A stretch of DNA of 19,715 bases from Pelomonas sp041914785. Its GTDB lineage: Bacteria > Pseudomonadota > Gammaproteobacteria > Burkholderiales > Burkholderiaceae_C. Under the pieces are notes generated by a model. The model was not told where the DNA came from. It did not search any database and saw only the letters and a list, made by a program, of their open reading frames with translations. Location: the NCBI GenBank assembly GCA_041914785.1, contig JAYSCT010000089.1, forward strand, positions 1 to 19,715, written 5' to 3'. Made by a program: the position numbers and the translations under genes. This document shows positions 1 through 7,500 of this stretch, piece after piece. The first letter of the stretch is position 1; each line of letters begins with the position of its first letter.

Positions 1-840
1 GCGGGCGCGCATCCAGTTGAAGTTGCCCTTGACCGTGTTGATCTCGCCGTTGTGGCAGACCATGCGGTACGGGTGGGCCAGCGGCCACTCGGGAAAGGTG
101 TTGGTCGAGAAGCGCTGGTGCACCAGCGCGATGGCGGACACGACGCGCGGGTCGGCCAGGTCCTGGTAGTACTTGCCGACCTGGTCGGCCAGCAGCAGGC
201 CCTTGTAGATGACCGTGCGGCAGCTCATGCTGGGCACGTAGTACTCGCGGCTGTGCGTCAGCTGCAGCGCCTGGATGGCGCTGGAGGCCGTCTTGCGGAT
301 GACGTAGAGCTTCCGCTCCAGCGCGTCGGGCACGATGATGTCCGGGCCGCGACCGATGAAGATCTGGCGAATCACCGGCTCCTTCTCGCGCACGGTGGGC
401 GACATGGGCATGTCGCGGTCCACCGGCACGTCGCGCCAGCCGATCAGCACCTGGCCTTCGGCCTTGATGGCGCGGGCCAGTTCCTGTTCGCAGGCCAGGC
501 GGGAGGCGGCTTCCTTGGGCAGGAAGATCATGCCGACGCCGTACTCGCCGGGCGGGGGCAGCGTGATGCCCTGCTTCAGCATCTCCTCGCGGTAGTACTC
601 GTCCGGGATCTGGATCAGGATGCCGGCGCCGTCGCCCATCAGCTTGTCGGCACCGACCGCACCGCGGTGGTCCAGGTTCTCGAGGATCTTCAGGCCCTGC
701 TGGACGATGCTGTGCGCCTTCTGGCCCTTGATATGAGCCACGAAGCCCAGGCCGCACGCGTCTTTCTCATTGGCCGGACGGTAGAGCCCGTGCTCGGCGA
801 GGTCTTGGATTTCGGACTGAATCTGCGCGGCGTGGCTCAT
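1..840 (-). CDS. gltB: Glutamate synthase large subunit, N-terminal part (runs off left edge)
   Basis: This is the large (alpha) subunit of NADPH-dependent glutamate synthase, which uses glutamine amide nitrogen to turn 2-oxoglutarate into glutamate in the cytoplasm. Only the first 280 codons are present, and the frame is open to base 1. What is seen is the class II glutamine amidotransferase domain. A 28-residue propeptide precedes Cys29 in ACGLGF, the nucleophile that becomes the N-terminus after processing. Further conserved blocks are NLDHRGAVGAD (55-65), GDGAGIL (69-75), QRFSTNTFPEW (242-252) and CHNGEINT (262-269). The ATG at 840 is chosen because a strong Shine-Dalgarno AGGAGG (846-851) sits 5 nt upstream and the propeptide has a typical length. 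The FMN and Fe-S domains, and presumably gltD, lie outside the window. Within the conserved aro-dgt-gltB order, only the RAYT separates it from dgt. Confidence 0.96.
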   Translation of the reverse strand, partial: MSHAAQIQSEIQDLAEHGLYRPANEKDACGLGFVAHIKGQKAHSIVQQGLKILENLDHRGAVGADKLMGDGAGILIQIPDEYYREEMLKQGITLPPPGEYGVGMIFLPKEAASRLACEQELARAIKAEGQVLIGWRDVPVDRDMPMSPTVREKEPVIRQIFIGRGPDIIVPDALERKLYVIRKTASSAIQALQLTHSREYYVPSMSCRTVIYKGLLLADQVGKYYQDLADPRVVSAIALVHQRFSTNTFPEWPLAHPYRMVCHNGEINTVKGNFNWMRAR

Positions 841-845
841 GGCGC

Positions 846-851
846 CCTCCT
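846..851 (-). promoter_or_regulatory. Shine-Dalgarno site of gltB
   Basis: On the minus strand the sequence reads AGGAGG followed by 5 nt and ATG, a full consensus ribosome binding site. It fixes the gltB start at 840. Confidence 0.85.
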
Positions 852-905
852 GGAACACAACAGGGCGGAAGCGTAATGCAGTGCAGCAAATGCGGCAACT
901 TGATT

Positions 906-926
906 AAAATGGGGTCGGAGTCGATT
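906..926 (+). repeat. Left arm of 21-bp inverted repeat flanking the RAYT
   Basis: These 21 bases (core ATGGGGTCGGAGTCGA) are the exact reverse complement of 1734-1754, and the match stops at both ends. The arm is itself bracketed by ATTAAA (903-908) and TTTAAT (925-930), which can pair around it. It lies 65 nt upstream of the gltB start, in an unusually AT-rich patch. Confidence 0.9.
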
Positions 927-955
927 TAATTTATGGCCGCGGCTCGATAGCAAAT

Positions 956-971
956 AAATGGGGTCATAGTC
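956..971 (+). repeat. Degenerate third copy of the RAYT-flanking repeat
   Basis: AAATGGGGTCATAGTC matches the repeat core AAATGGGGTCGGAGTC at 14 of 16 positions, in the same orientation as the left arm. Read on the minus strand it supplies the last codon and stop (CTA TGA) of the transposase gene. So one repeat copy lies upstream of the RAYT, and two copies, in the opposite orientation, lie at its downstream end. Confidence 0.75.
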
Positions 972-1692
972 TTGCGCCGCGCTGGTCAGTGGACGGCACT
1001 GCGGGAGGGGCCTGGCGCGGCCGGCCGCGCGGACGCCGGGTCACCACCGCCGCGTGGTCCACCGCCAGCGGCTTCAGGAAGGCATCGCTGCCGACGGGCC
1101 GCCCGCGCAGCACCGATTCGGTGAAATGCGCCTGTTCGGCCAACGGCACGCCCTGCTCCAGGAATTCGCGATAGGCGTGCTCTCGCTCGAACGGCGTGTT
1201 GCCGAGCAGCCAGTACATCTCGTGCTCCGTGACCAGCGAACTGCGTGCCAGGCCCAGGTGATGCCGGGCACTGGACCACGGCCACTGTGCCGACTCCACG
1301 CACAGCCCGGCGCGCACCGGGTTCAGTTCGATGTAGCGCATGCAGGCCAGCAGATGGCGCTCACCCTCGATCAGCCCGGCCCGAAACCGCCCCTCCCACA
1401 GCGTGCCGCTGCGCTGATGGCGCGCGTTGAACCAGCCCACGTAGCGCCGCCCCAGCGACTGCATCATGCGGCTGAGCGCGTCGGCCGCGGGCGGCGTCAC
1501 CAGCAGGTGCAGGTGGTTGTCCATCAGCACATAGGCGTGGACGGCGACGCGGTACTGCCCGGCGGCTTCAGCCAGCGTGGCGAGCAGGTACTCGCGGTCC
1601 AGGTCGCTGTAGAAGATGGCCTGGCGGTTGTTGCCGCGCAGGATCACGTGGTGCGGTTGATCCGGCAGGATCAGTCGGGGAAGACGGGCCAT
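964..1692 (-). CDS. REP-associated tyrosine transposase (RAYT, Y1/HUH family)
   Basis: This 242-residue protein belongs to the Y1_Tnp (IS200-like, COG1943) family and is of the REP-associated type. Such enzymes nick and rejoin single-stranded DNA at REP palindromes through a 5'-phosphotyrosine. Visible features are the N-terminal PRLILPDQPHHVILRGNNR block (5-23), the HUH metal-binding pair H60/H62 in MDNHLHLLV, GTLWEGRFRA (96-105) and RYIELNPVRAGL (119-130). Y120 is at the right spacing from HUH to be the catalytic tyrosine. The C-terminal tail carries RRPRGRPR (219-226), which looks like an AT-hook. An AAGGA Shine-Dalgarno sits 6 nt before the ATG at 1692. The frame is intact with no frameshift, and flanking repeats abut both ends of the gene. 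The family is certain; activity is not known. Confidence 0.92.
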   Translation of the reverse strand: MARLPRLILPDQPHHVILRGNNRQAIFYSDLDREYLLATLAEAAGQYRVAVHAYVLMDNHLHLLVTPPAADALSRMMQSLGRRYVGWFNARHQRSGTLWEGRFRAGLIEGERHLLACMRYIELNPVRAGLCVESAQWPWSSARHHLGLARSSLVTEHEMYWLLGNTPFEREHAYREFLEQGVPLAEQAHFTESVLRGRPVGSDAFLKPLAVDHAAVVTRRPRGRPRQAPPAVPSTDQRGARL

Positions 1693-1733
1693 GCGAGTCC
1701 TTGCTGCTCCGGCGCGGAGCGCACGGGCAGCAT

Positions 1734-1754
1734 AATCGACTCCGACCCCATTTT
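1734..1754 (-). repeat. Right arm of 21-bp inverted repeat flanking the RAYT
   Basis: Exact reverse complement of 906-926. Its outer base is the last base of the dgt stop codon (TGA at 1756-1754 on the minus strand), so the element directly abuts dgt. The upstream region of the RAYT (1693-1733) carries no other clear signal apart from the AAGGA ribosome binding site. Confidence 0.9.
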
Positions 1755-2893
1755 CAGAAGAGTGTCTTGCCGGTCAGCCGCTGGTGCTCGCGGATCGCGA
1801 AGCGGTCGGTCATGCCGGCGATGTAGTCGGCACAGGCGCGCTCGCGGTCGGGGCGCTCAGCGAAGTCAGGTGGCAGCTGCGTGGCGTCACCGGCGTAGAC
1901 GGCGAACAGGTCGCGCAGCACCTGCTCCGCACGCGCACGCGTCGCCTGCACCTGCGGGTGGCGGTACAGGTTCGCGAACAGGAAGCGCTTGAGCGCCGAA
2001 CTCCTGGCCCGCATGTCCGGGCTGAAGCGCAGCAGCGGCTTGTCGGCGCGCCGCGCCGCGTCGGCATCCGCGGGCGCCGCCTCGGCCAGCGCGGCGCGGG
2101 TCGCGTCGATGATGTCGTAGACCTGGGCCGACAGCATGCGGCGGATGGTCTCGAACAGCAGCCGCTTGCCGGCCAGCTGCGGATGCTCATCCAGCGCCGC
2201 ACGCCAGTGCTCGCGCACCAGCTCCACCTCCAGCAGTTGCTCCAGCTCGATGAGGCCGGAGCGCACGCCGTCGTCGACGTCGTGCGCGTTGTAGGCCACC
2301 TCGTCGGCGACATTGCACAGCTGCGCTTCCAGGCTGGGCTGGCCGCCGTGCAGAAAGCGCGTCGCGATGCCGCCCGGCTCCACGGCCTCGATCAGCTCGG
2401 CATTGCGGCGCGAGCAGTGCTTGAGGATGCCCTCGCGCGTTTCGAAGCAGAGGTTGAGCCCGTCGAAGGCCGGGTAGCGCTGCTCCAGGTGGTCGACGAC
2501 GCGCAGCGACTGCAGGTTGTGCTCGAACCCGCCGTGGCCTTGCATGCATTCGTCCAGCACGTCCTGCCCGGCGTGGCCGAACGGCGTGTGGCCCAGGTCG
2601 TGGGCCAGTGCGACCGCCTCGACGAGGTCTTCGTCCAGGCCCAGACTGCGGGCGATGGAGCGGCCGAGCTGCGCCACCTCCAGCGAGTGCGTCAGCCGCG
2701 TGCGGAACAGGTCGCCCTCGTGGTTGAGGAAGACCTGCGTCTTGTAGACCAGCCGGCGGAAGGCCGTGCTGTGGATGATGCGGTCGCGGTCGCGCTGGAA
2801 CTCGCTGCGCGTCGGCGCGGCCGGTTCGGGAAGGCGGCGGCCGCGGCTGCGCGCCGGGTCGGCGGCGTAAGCAGGGCGGGCGGCCGGTGCCAT
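1754..2893 (-). CDS. dgt: dGTP triphosphohydrolase-like HD protein
   Basis: This 379-residue cytoplasmic HD-superfamily phosphohydrolase splits dNTPs (classically dGTP) into deoxynucleoside and triphosphate. The dGTPase signature is seen: FQRDRDRIIHSTAFRRLVYKTQVF (32-55), THSLEVAQ with H69, AHDLGHTPFGH with H98/D99 (97-107), and VADEVAYNAHDVDDG (195-209), where D197 should complete the metal site. It is shorter than E. coli Dgt and fits the 'dGTPase-like' subfamily common in Burkholderiales, whose substrate range may be broader. The start at 2893 is chosen because the ATG overlaps the aroB stop by one base (TGATG), implying coupled translation. The frame stays open further upstream but only as an antisense-like extension within aroB. 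The stop codon shares its last base with the RAYT-flanking repeat. Confidence 0.94.
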   Translation of the reverse strand: MAPAARPAYAADPARSRGRRLPEPAAPTRSEFQRDRDRIIHSTAFRRLVYKTQVFLNHEGDLFRTRLTHSLEVAQLGRSIARSLGLDEDLVEAVALAHDLGHTPFGHAGQDVLDECMQGHGGFEHNLQSLRVVDHLEQRYPAFDGLNLCFETREGILKHCSRRNAELIEAVEPGGIATRFLHGGQPSLEAQLCNVADEVAYNAHDVDDGVRSGLIELEQLLEVELVREHWRAALDEHPQLAGKRLLFETIRRMLSAQVYDIIDATRAALAEAAPADADAARRADKPLLRFSPDMRARSSALKRFLFANLYRHPQVQATRARAEQVLRDLFAVYAGDATQLPPDFAERPDRERACADYIAGMTDRFAIREHQRLTGKTLF

Positions 2894-3987
2894 CACGCGG
2901 CTCCGTGCGCGGCCAGCGTGTCCGCGATCAGCGCGTCGGGCACCGCATGCAGCCCCGCCCGCCCCAGCGCCTCGATGAGCACGAAGCGGATCGCCCCCGC
3001 CTCGGCCTTCTTGTCCACCCGCATCAGCTGCAGGTAGCGCTCGGCGCCCAGCCGGGGCGGCACCACCGGCAGGCCGGCGCGCTCGATCAGCGTGCGCAGC
3101 CGCGCGGTGAAGTCGGCCGGCATCAGGCCCAAGCGATGCGACAGGTCCGCCGCCAGCACCATGCCGCAGGCGACCGCCTCGCCATGCAGCCATTCGCCGT
3201 AGCCCAGGCCGGACTCGATCGCGTGGCCGATGGTGTGGCCGAAGTTCAGGATGGCGCGCAGGCCCTGCTCCTTCTCGTCCTGCCCCACCACGTCGGCCTT
3301 GATCTCGCAGCTGCGGCGCACCGCGTAGCCCAGCACTGCCTTGTCGCGCGCCAGCAGCGCATCGAGGTTGTCCTCGATCCAGCACAGGAAGCCGGCATCG
3401 GCGATGGGGCCGTACTTGATGACCTCGGCCAGGCCCGCGCGCAGTTCGCGGTCGGGCAGCGTGTCCAGCGTGTCGAGGTCGGCGATGACGCGCTCGGGCT
3501 GGTAGAACGCGCCCAGCATGTTCTTGCCCAGCGGGTGGTTGATGGCGGTCTTGCCGCCCACCGACGAGTCGACCTGCGCGAGCAGCGTCGTGGGCACCTG
3601 CACGAAGGGCACGCCGCGCATGTAGGTGGCGGCTGCGAAGCCGGTCATGTCGCCCACCACGCCGCCGCCCAGCGCGAACAGCACGGTCTTGCGGTCCAGC
3701 GCCTGGCCCAGCAGGTGGTCGAAGACGAGGTTCAGGCTGGCCCAGTCCTTGTGCTGCTCGCCATCGGGCAGCGCAACCACGTCGACGCGTGGATAGACGG
3801 CCAGCAGCCGCTCGCGCAGGCGCTGCGCGTAGAGCGGCGCCACGATCTCGTTGGTGACGATGACGGCCGCCGCCGCCCGGGGCAGGCCCTGCCAGCTGGC
3901 GGCGTCGTCCAGCAGGCCGGCGCCGATACGGATTTCGTAGTCGCGGTTGTCGGGGAGCGGGATGCGAACGGTGTCAGTGGCAGGCAT
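2893..3987 (-). CDS. aroB: 3-dehydroquinate synthase
   Basis: This 364-residue enzyme catalyses the second step of the shikimate pathway, converting DAHP to 3-dehydroquinate in an NAD- and metal-dependent cytoplasmic reaction. Family motifs in order are DGEQHK (75-80), GGGVVGDMTGFAAATYMRG (107-125), VPTTLLAQVDSSVGGKTAIN (131-150) and LGKNMLGAFYQP (153-164). The metal ligands are E188 (GLAEVIKYG), H251 (NFGHTIGHAIE) and H268 (WLHGEAV). Length is normal for the family. The ATG at 3987 is the only start giving the usual short N-terminus before the first beta strand. Its Shine-Dalgarno is weak, and 37 nt separate it from the aroK stop. It overlaps dgt by one base and follows aroK as in the classic pilMNOPQ-aroKB arrangement. 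Confidence 0.97.
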   Translation of the reverse strand: MPATDTVRIPLPDNRDYEIRIGAGLLDDAASWQGLPRAAAAVIVTNEIVAPLYAQRLRERLLAVYPRVDVVALPDGEQHKDWASLNLVFDHLLGQALDRKTVLFALGGGVVGDMTGFAAATYMRGVPFVQVPTTLLAQVDSSVGGKTAINHPLGKNMLGAFYQPERVIADLDTLDTLPDRELRAGLAEVIKYGPIADAGFLCWIEDNLDALLARDKAVLGYAVRRSCEIKADVVGQDEKEQGLRAILNFGHTIGHAIESGLGYGEWLHGEAVACGMVLAADLSHRLGLMPADFTARLRTLIERAGLPVVPPRLGAERYLQLMRVDKKAEAGAIRFVLIEALGRAGLHAVPDALIADTLAAHGAA

Positions 3988-4024
3988 GCGGCGAGTGTAA
4001 GAGCCGCCCTGCCCGGCGCCGCAG

Positions 4025-4591
4025 TCAGCGCGGCTCGGCGCCGACCGTGGCCGCCACGCGGGACGGGTCCAGCAGGCCGGCCAGCTCCAGCTGCATCAGC
4101 GCCATGTTGACGAGCGCATGCACCGACGGGCGGGCGCTCTCCAGCACATAGTGCGCGCAACGCCGGTACAGCGGGTCGCGCTGCTGGTGCAGCTCGCGCA
4201 GCTTGGCCAGCGGGTCCTTCACCTGCAGCAACGGCCGGGTCGTGTCATGACGAAGGCGGCGGAACAGGTCCTCAGGCGTGGAGCGGAGGTAGAGCACCGT
4301 GGAGCCGGCATGCAGCAGCTCGCGGTTGCGTTCGCGCAGCACCGCACCGCCGCCGGTGGCCAGCACGCCGTCACCGGGCCGGGCGATCAGCTCCGCAAGG
4401 ACCTCGGTCTCCAGGTCACGGAAGGCATCCTCGCCATGCTGGTCGAAGAACTGCCGCACGCTGCCGCCGACGCGGTGCTCGATCTCATGGTCCGAATCGA
4501 CAAAAGGCACGCCGATCTGGCGTGCCAGTTGCTTGCCGACGGTGGACTTGCCACCGCCGGGCATGCCGACGAGCGTGAGCTTCAGCGCCAC
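4025..4591 (-). CDS. aroK: Shikimate kinase
   Basis: This 188-residue P-loop kinase phosphorylates shikimate at the 3-hydroxyl in the shikimate pathway. Visible are Walker A GMPGGGKST (9-17), the shikimate-binding DSD (32-34) with D34, R58 in FRDLE, GGG (80-82), the lid arginine in TTRPLL (R119) and HQQRDPLYR (135-143). The start is GTG at 4591. It is directly adjacent to the TGA of the upstream lipoprotein gene (TGAGTG) and has no clear Shine-Dalgarno, so translation probably depends on ribosomes finishing the lipoprotein gene. MALKLTLVGMPGGGKST is the normal N-terminus, and no ATG exists closer to the P-loop. aroK is usually immediately downstream of pilQ; here a 3.4-kb gene intervenes. Confidence 0.96.
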   Translation of the reverse strand: MALKLTLVGMPGGGKSTVGKQLARQIGVPFVDSDHEIEHRVGGSVRQFFDQHGEDAFRDLETEVLAELIARPGDGVLATGGGAVLRERNRELLHAGSTVLYLRSTPEDLFRRLRHDTTRPLLQVKDPLAKLRELHQQRDPLYRRCAHYVLESARPSVHALVNMALMQLELAGLLDPSRVAATVGAEPR

Positions 4592-7500
4592 TCAGGGACA
4601 GGCGCCCCGGTAGACCGTGAAGCTGAAGGTCGAGCCGACGCCGCTGGGCGAAGTCAGCGTGACGAACACGGCGCCCACGGAAGCCGTGTCGAAGGTGTAG
4701 CCGATCGCGAACGCGGTGGCGTCGTACGAGCTGGCCACGGGCGAGCCACCCGCCAGGGAAGCGGCAAAGCCGACCGTGGGGGACGACGCGCTGATCACGG
4801 TCCCCGCTGCCATCGGATTCAGGCGGGGATACACGTCGTAGCCGCCCGACGAGTTGGGCAGACCGGGGTTGTTGTCCGCGGCGATCAGGAACACGCTGCC
4901 CGTGGTGCCGGCGTTGCAGACCCGGTCGCCGCCGCTCAGCGCGTAGAAGTTCGCCGTGTCGGTGACATTGCGCCCCACTTGCAGCGTGATGGGCGTGGTC
5001 GCCTTGCCGGTCGAGGAACTGCCGAACGGCCACAGCGGGCGCGCCGTGGAGGTCGACAGCACCGTTTCCATCGCGCGACGCACGTACACCTGGCCCGCAC
5101 CGCTCCACTTGCCGTCGCAGGTGGCCGGCACCGACGGGACCGACGAATCCAGGCGCAGCAGGATGCCGGCCGTGCCCGTCCAGGTCTTGCAGGTGCTGCT
5201 GGTGTTGCTGGGCAACGTCAGGCCGATGTACTCATCGAAGGCGCTGTCATACAGGCCATCGAAATTGCGGTCCTTGAAGATGTTGCCGAGATCCTGGAAC
5301 TCCTCGTTCTGGCTCGCGTCGTAGACGTTGTTGCCGTTCTTGTCGATGAACGACTCTTCGCCCAGCGCATAGGCCACGATGGTGGCCCGGCCATCGACCG
5401 GCTTGGGCGAGGCCGACGCGTAGTTCACCGTGGCCTGCGAGATGCCGTTGGTCTGCGTGATCTGCTTGCTGGACTCGATCTGCCCGCTCTCGGCGACGAA
5501 GTTGATCACCGTGCCCAGCGGCACCGGGTTGCCGCTGCGGTCGGCGGCCAGGATGGTGTACGTGTTGGGCGTGTTGTCGCGGTCGTAGCCTTCGATGTTG
5601 AAGACGCGCTGCGACATCGAGAAGTTCAGCTGCGACGGCAGGCCGATGCCCACGCTGAGGTTGCTGGACACCGTGGCGACCGCGTCACCGCTGAGCTTGG
5701 CATGCACGCGCACCGGCGTCGGCTGCGTGCCGGAGTTCACCCGCACGGACACACGGCCCAGCGCATTGGAGGTCTGCGTGAACGGGCTGGCGGACAGCGG
5801 GTCCACCGACTCGACGCCACGGCCTTCCATCGTCACGCCGCCGGCGCCGGTCTGCAGGCGCAGCTCCACCACCTTGTTGGGCAGCGGGTTGCCGGCCGCG
5901 TCGCGCACCTCGAAGGTGACGATGGACGACTCGGTGAAGCCGGAGCCCTTCAGGAAGATCTGTTCGGGCGACGCCGAGATGAACGCCAGGCTGACCGCCG
6001 CGGGCGCGGAGATCGGCAGCGTCAGCTGCTTGGCCGTGGACGTGCCGTCGATGACCACCTGCAGCAGGTCCGAGGGCTGCACCGCACCGCAACCGTTGTC
6101 GCGGTACTGCAGCGACACGGTGTTGCTGGTGGCGGAGATCGACGACGGCGACACGGTGGCCTTGCCGGCCGCCGCGCAGGCGGACGACACGCTCAGCTTG
6201 ACCGGCGAATCGACAGCCGCACCGGTCAGCGTCAGCGTCAGCGTGTCCTGGCCATAGGCCGAGATGCTGGCCGGACCGGTGAAGCTGGCGATGGTGGCGT
6301 TGGTGGCCTGGACCTGGAAGCCCTGAGTGGCGCTCAGCGTCGAACCGGAGTACTGCACGGTGGCCGTGACCTCGTCGGCACCGGCCGAGGCCGACGTGGC
6401 CGGCGACAGCAGCGCGACGGCCTTGCCGGTCGCGTCCGTCAGCGCGGTGCCGACGTTGGTGCGGCCCAGCGCACGCACGACCGTGAAGGCCACGACCTGC
6501 CCGGACACCGGCTGGCCGCGGGAGTCGGTCAGCGTGGCCGTGACGGTGGCCGGCACGGCGGCGCTGACGGACGTGGAGGACAGACCCAGCGACAGCACCG
6601 GCGTGCCGGGCGACGTGGCACTGACCACCTGCACCGGCTTGCTGTCGGTGGCAGCGATGTTGTTCACCGTGACGTTGGCACGGACGACGTCGGCACCGTT
6701 GGACGTCGACACCGCCTGCGTCGCGGTGACCTTGGCCACACCGGTGGCATCGGTCACGGCCGTGGCGGCGTCGAACTTCACGAGGCCGAATTGGGAGCTG
6801 AACTGCACCACCTGGCCCGAGACGGGGTTGCCGCCCACGTCACGCACCAGCACGCTGACGGTGGAGGACGACGTTGTCGAGTTGATCGTGGAGTTGCTCA
6901 GCGTCATCGTCGCCGTCGGCGACTCGCCGACGATCTGCACGATGACGGTGCCGTCCAGGAACTGGCTCGCGTAGTTGGTGGTCACGCGCAGCGTGTCGGT
7001 CGACGACGAGGTGCCCGCGAACGTGCCCAGCTTGAGCGTGCTGCGCACGATGCCGTTGGTATCGGTCGGGCCGGTGTCAGGCGTCGGCGTCACGTTGATG
7101 ATGGACGACGGCGAGAAGCTGACGATCTGGTTCGCCACCGGGTTGCCGGCCGCATCGCGCAGCGTTGCGGTGACCTGGGGTGCCGGCTGCGACAGACGCA
7201 GCGTGACGGTGGCCGGGCTGACGGTCAGCGTGGGCAGCGCGTTGGTGACCGTGAAAGCCTGCTGCGCGCTGATGGACGTGGAGCCGATGACGGCGAACGC
7301 GGTCACGTAGTCGGCACCGGTCACACCGGACGGGCTGGCCTTCAGCGTGGCCGTGGCCTGACCGCTGGCGTCGGTGCGCACCGTGGCGACCGACAGGTCG
7401 GCCAAGTTGCCGCGGCCTGTGGCCAGGCTCACGACGACATCGGACAGCGCCACGCCGGTGGCCGACTTCAGCGACACGGTGACCGTCGCGCCGACGGCCG

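Larger units (their letters stand above)
906..1754 (-). mobile_element. RAYT gene bounded by 21-bp inverted repeats (REP-type element)
   Basis: A single-gene unit lies between dgt and gltB. It is bounded by a perfect 21-bp inverted repeat (906-926 and 1734-1754, core GGGGTCGGAGTC), with an additional degenerate copy at 956-971. No target-site duplication is visible outside the repeats, which fits the single-strand Y1/HUH chemistry of the IS200/RAYT family. The flanking genes are intact. RAYTs are usually domesticated single-copy genes associated with REP palindromes and not active insertion sequences; whether this one still mobilises anything cannot be told from the window. Confidence 0.75.

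Noticed and set aside
52..876. Plus-strand open frame opposite gltB
   Set aside because: The minus strand encodes a clear class II glutaminase domain with Cys29 and conserved motifs, so the plus-strand frame is a shadow.
906..1754. Complete insertion sequence with target-site duplication
   Set aside because: No direct duplication flanks the repeats, and the enzyme is of the RAYT type, which does not form such duplications; it is called a REP-type element.
2894..3385. Longer N-terminal extension of dgt running back into aroB
   Set aside because: The extension lies entirely inside aroB in another frame and shows no domain. The ATG overlapping the aroB stop gives the normal protein length.
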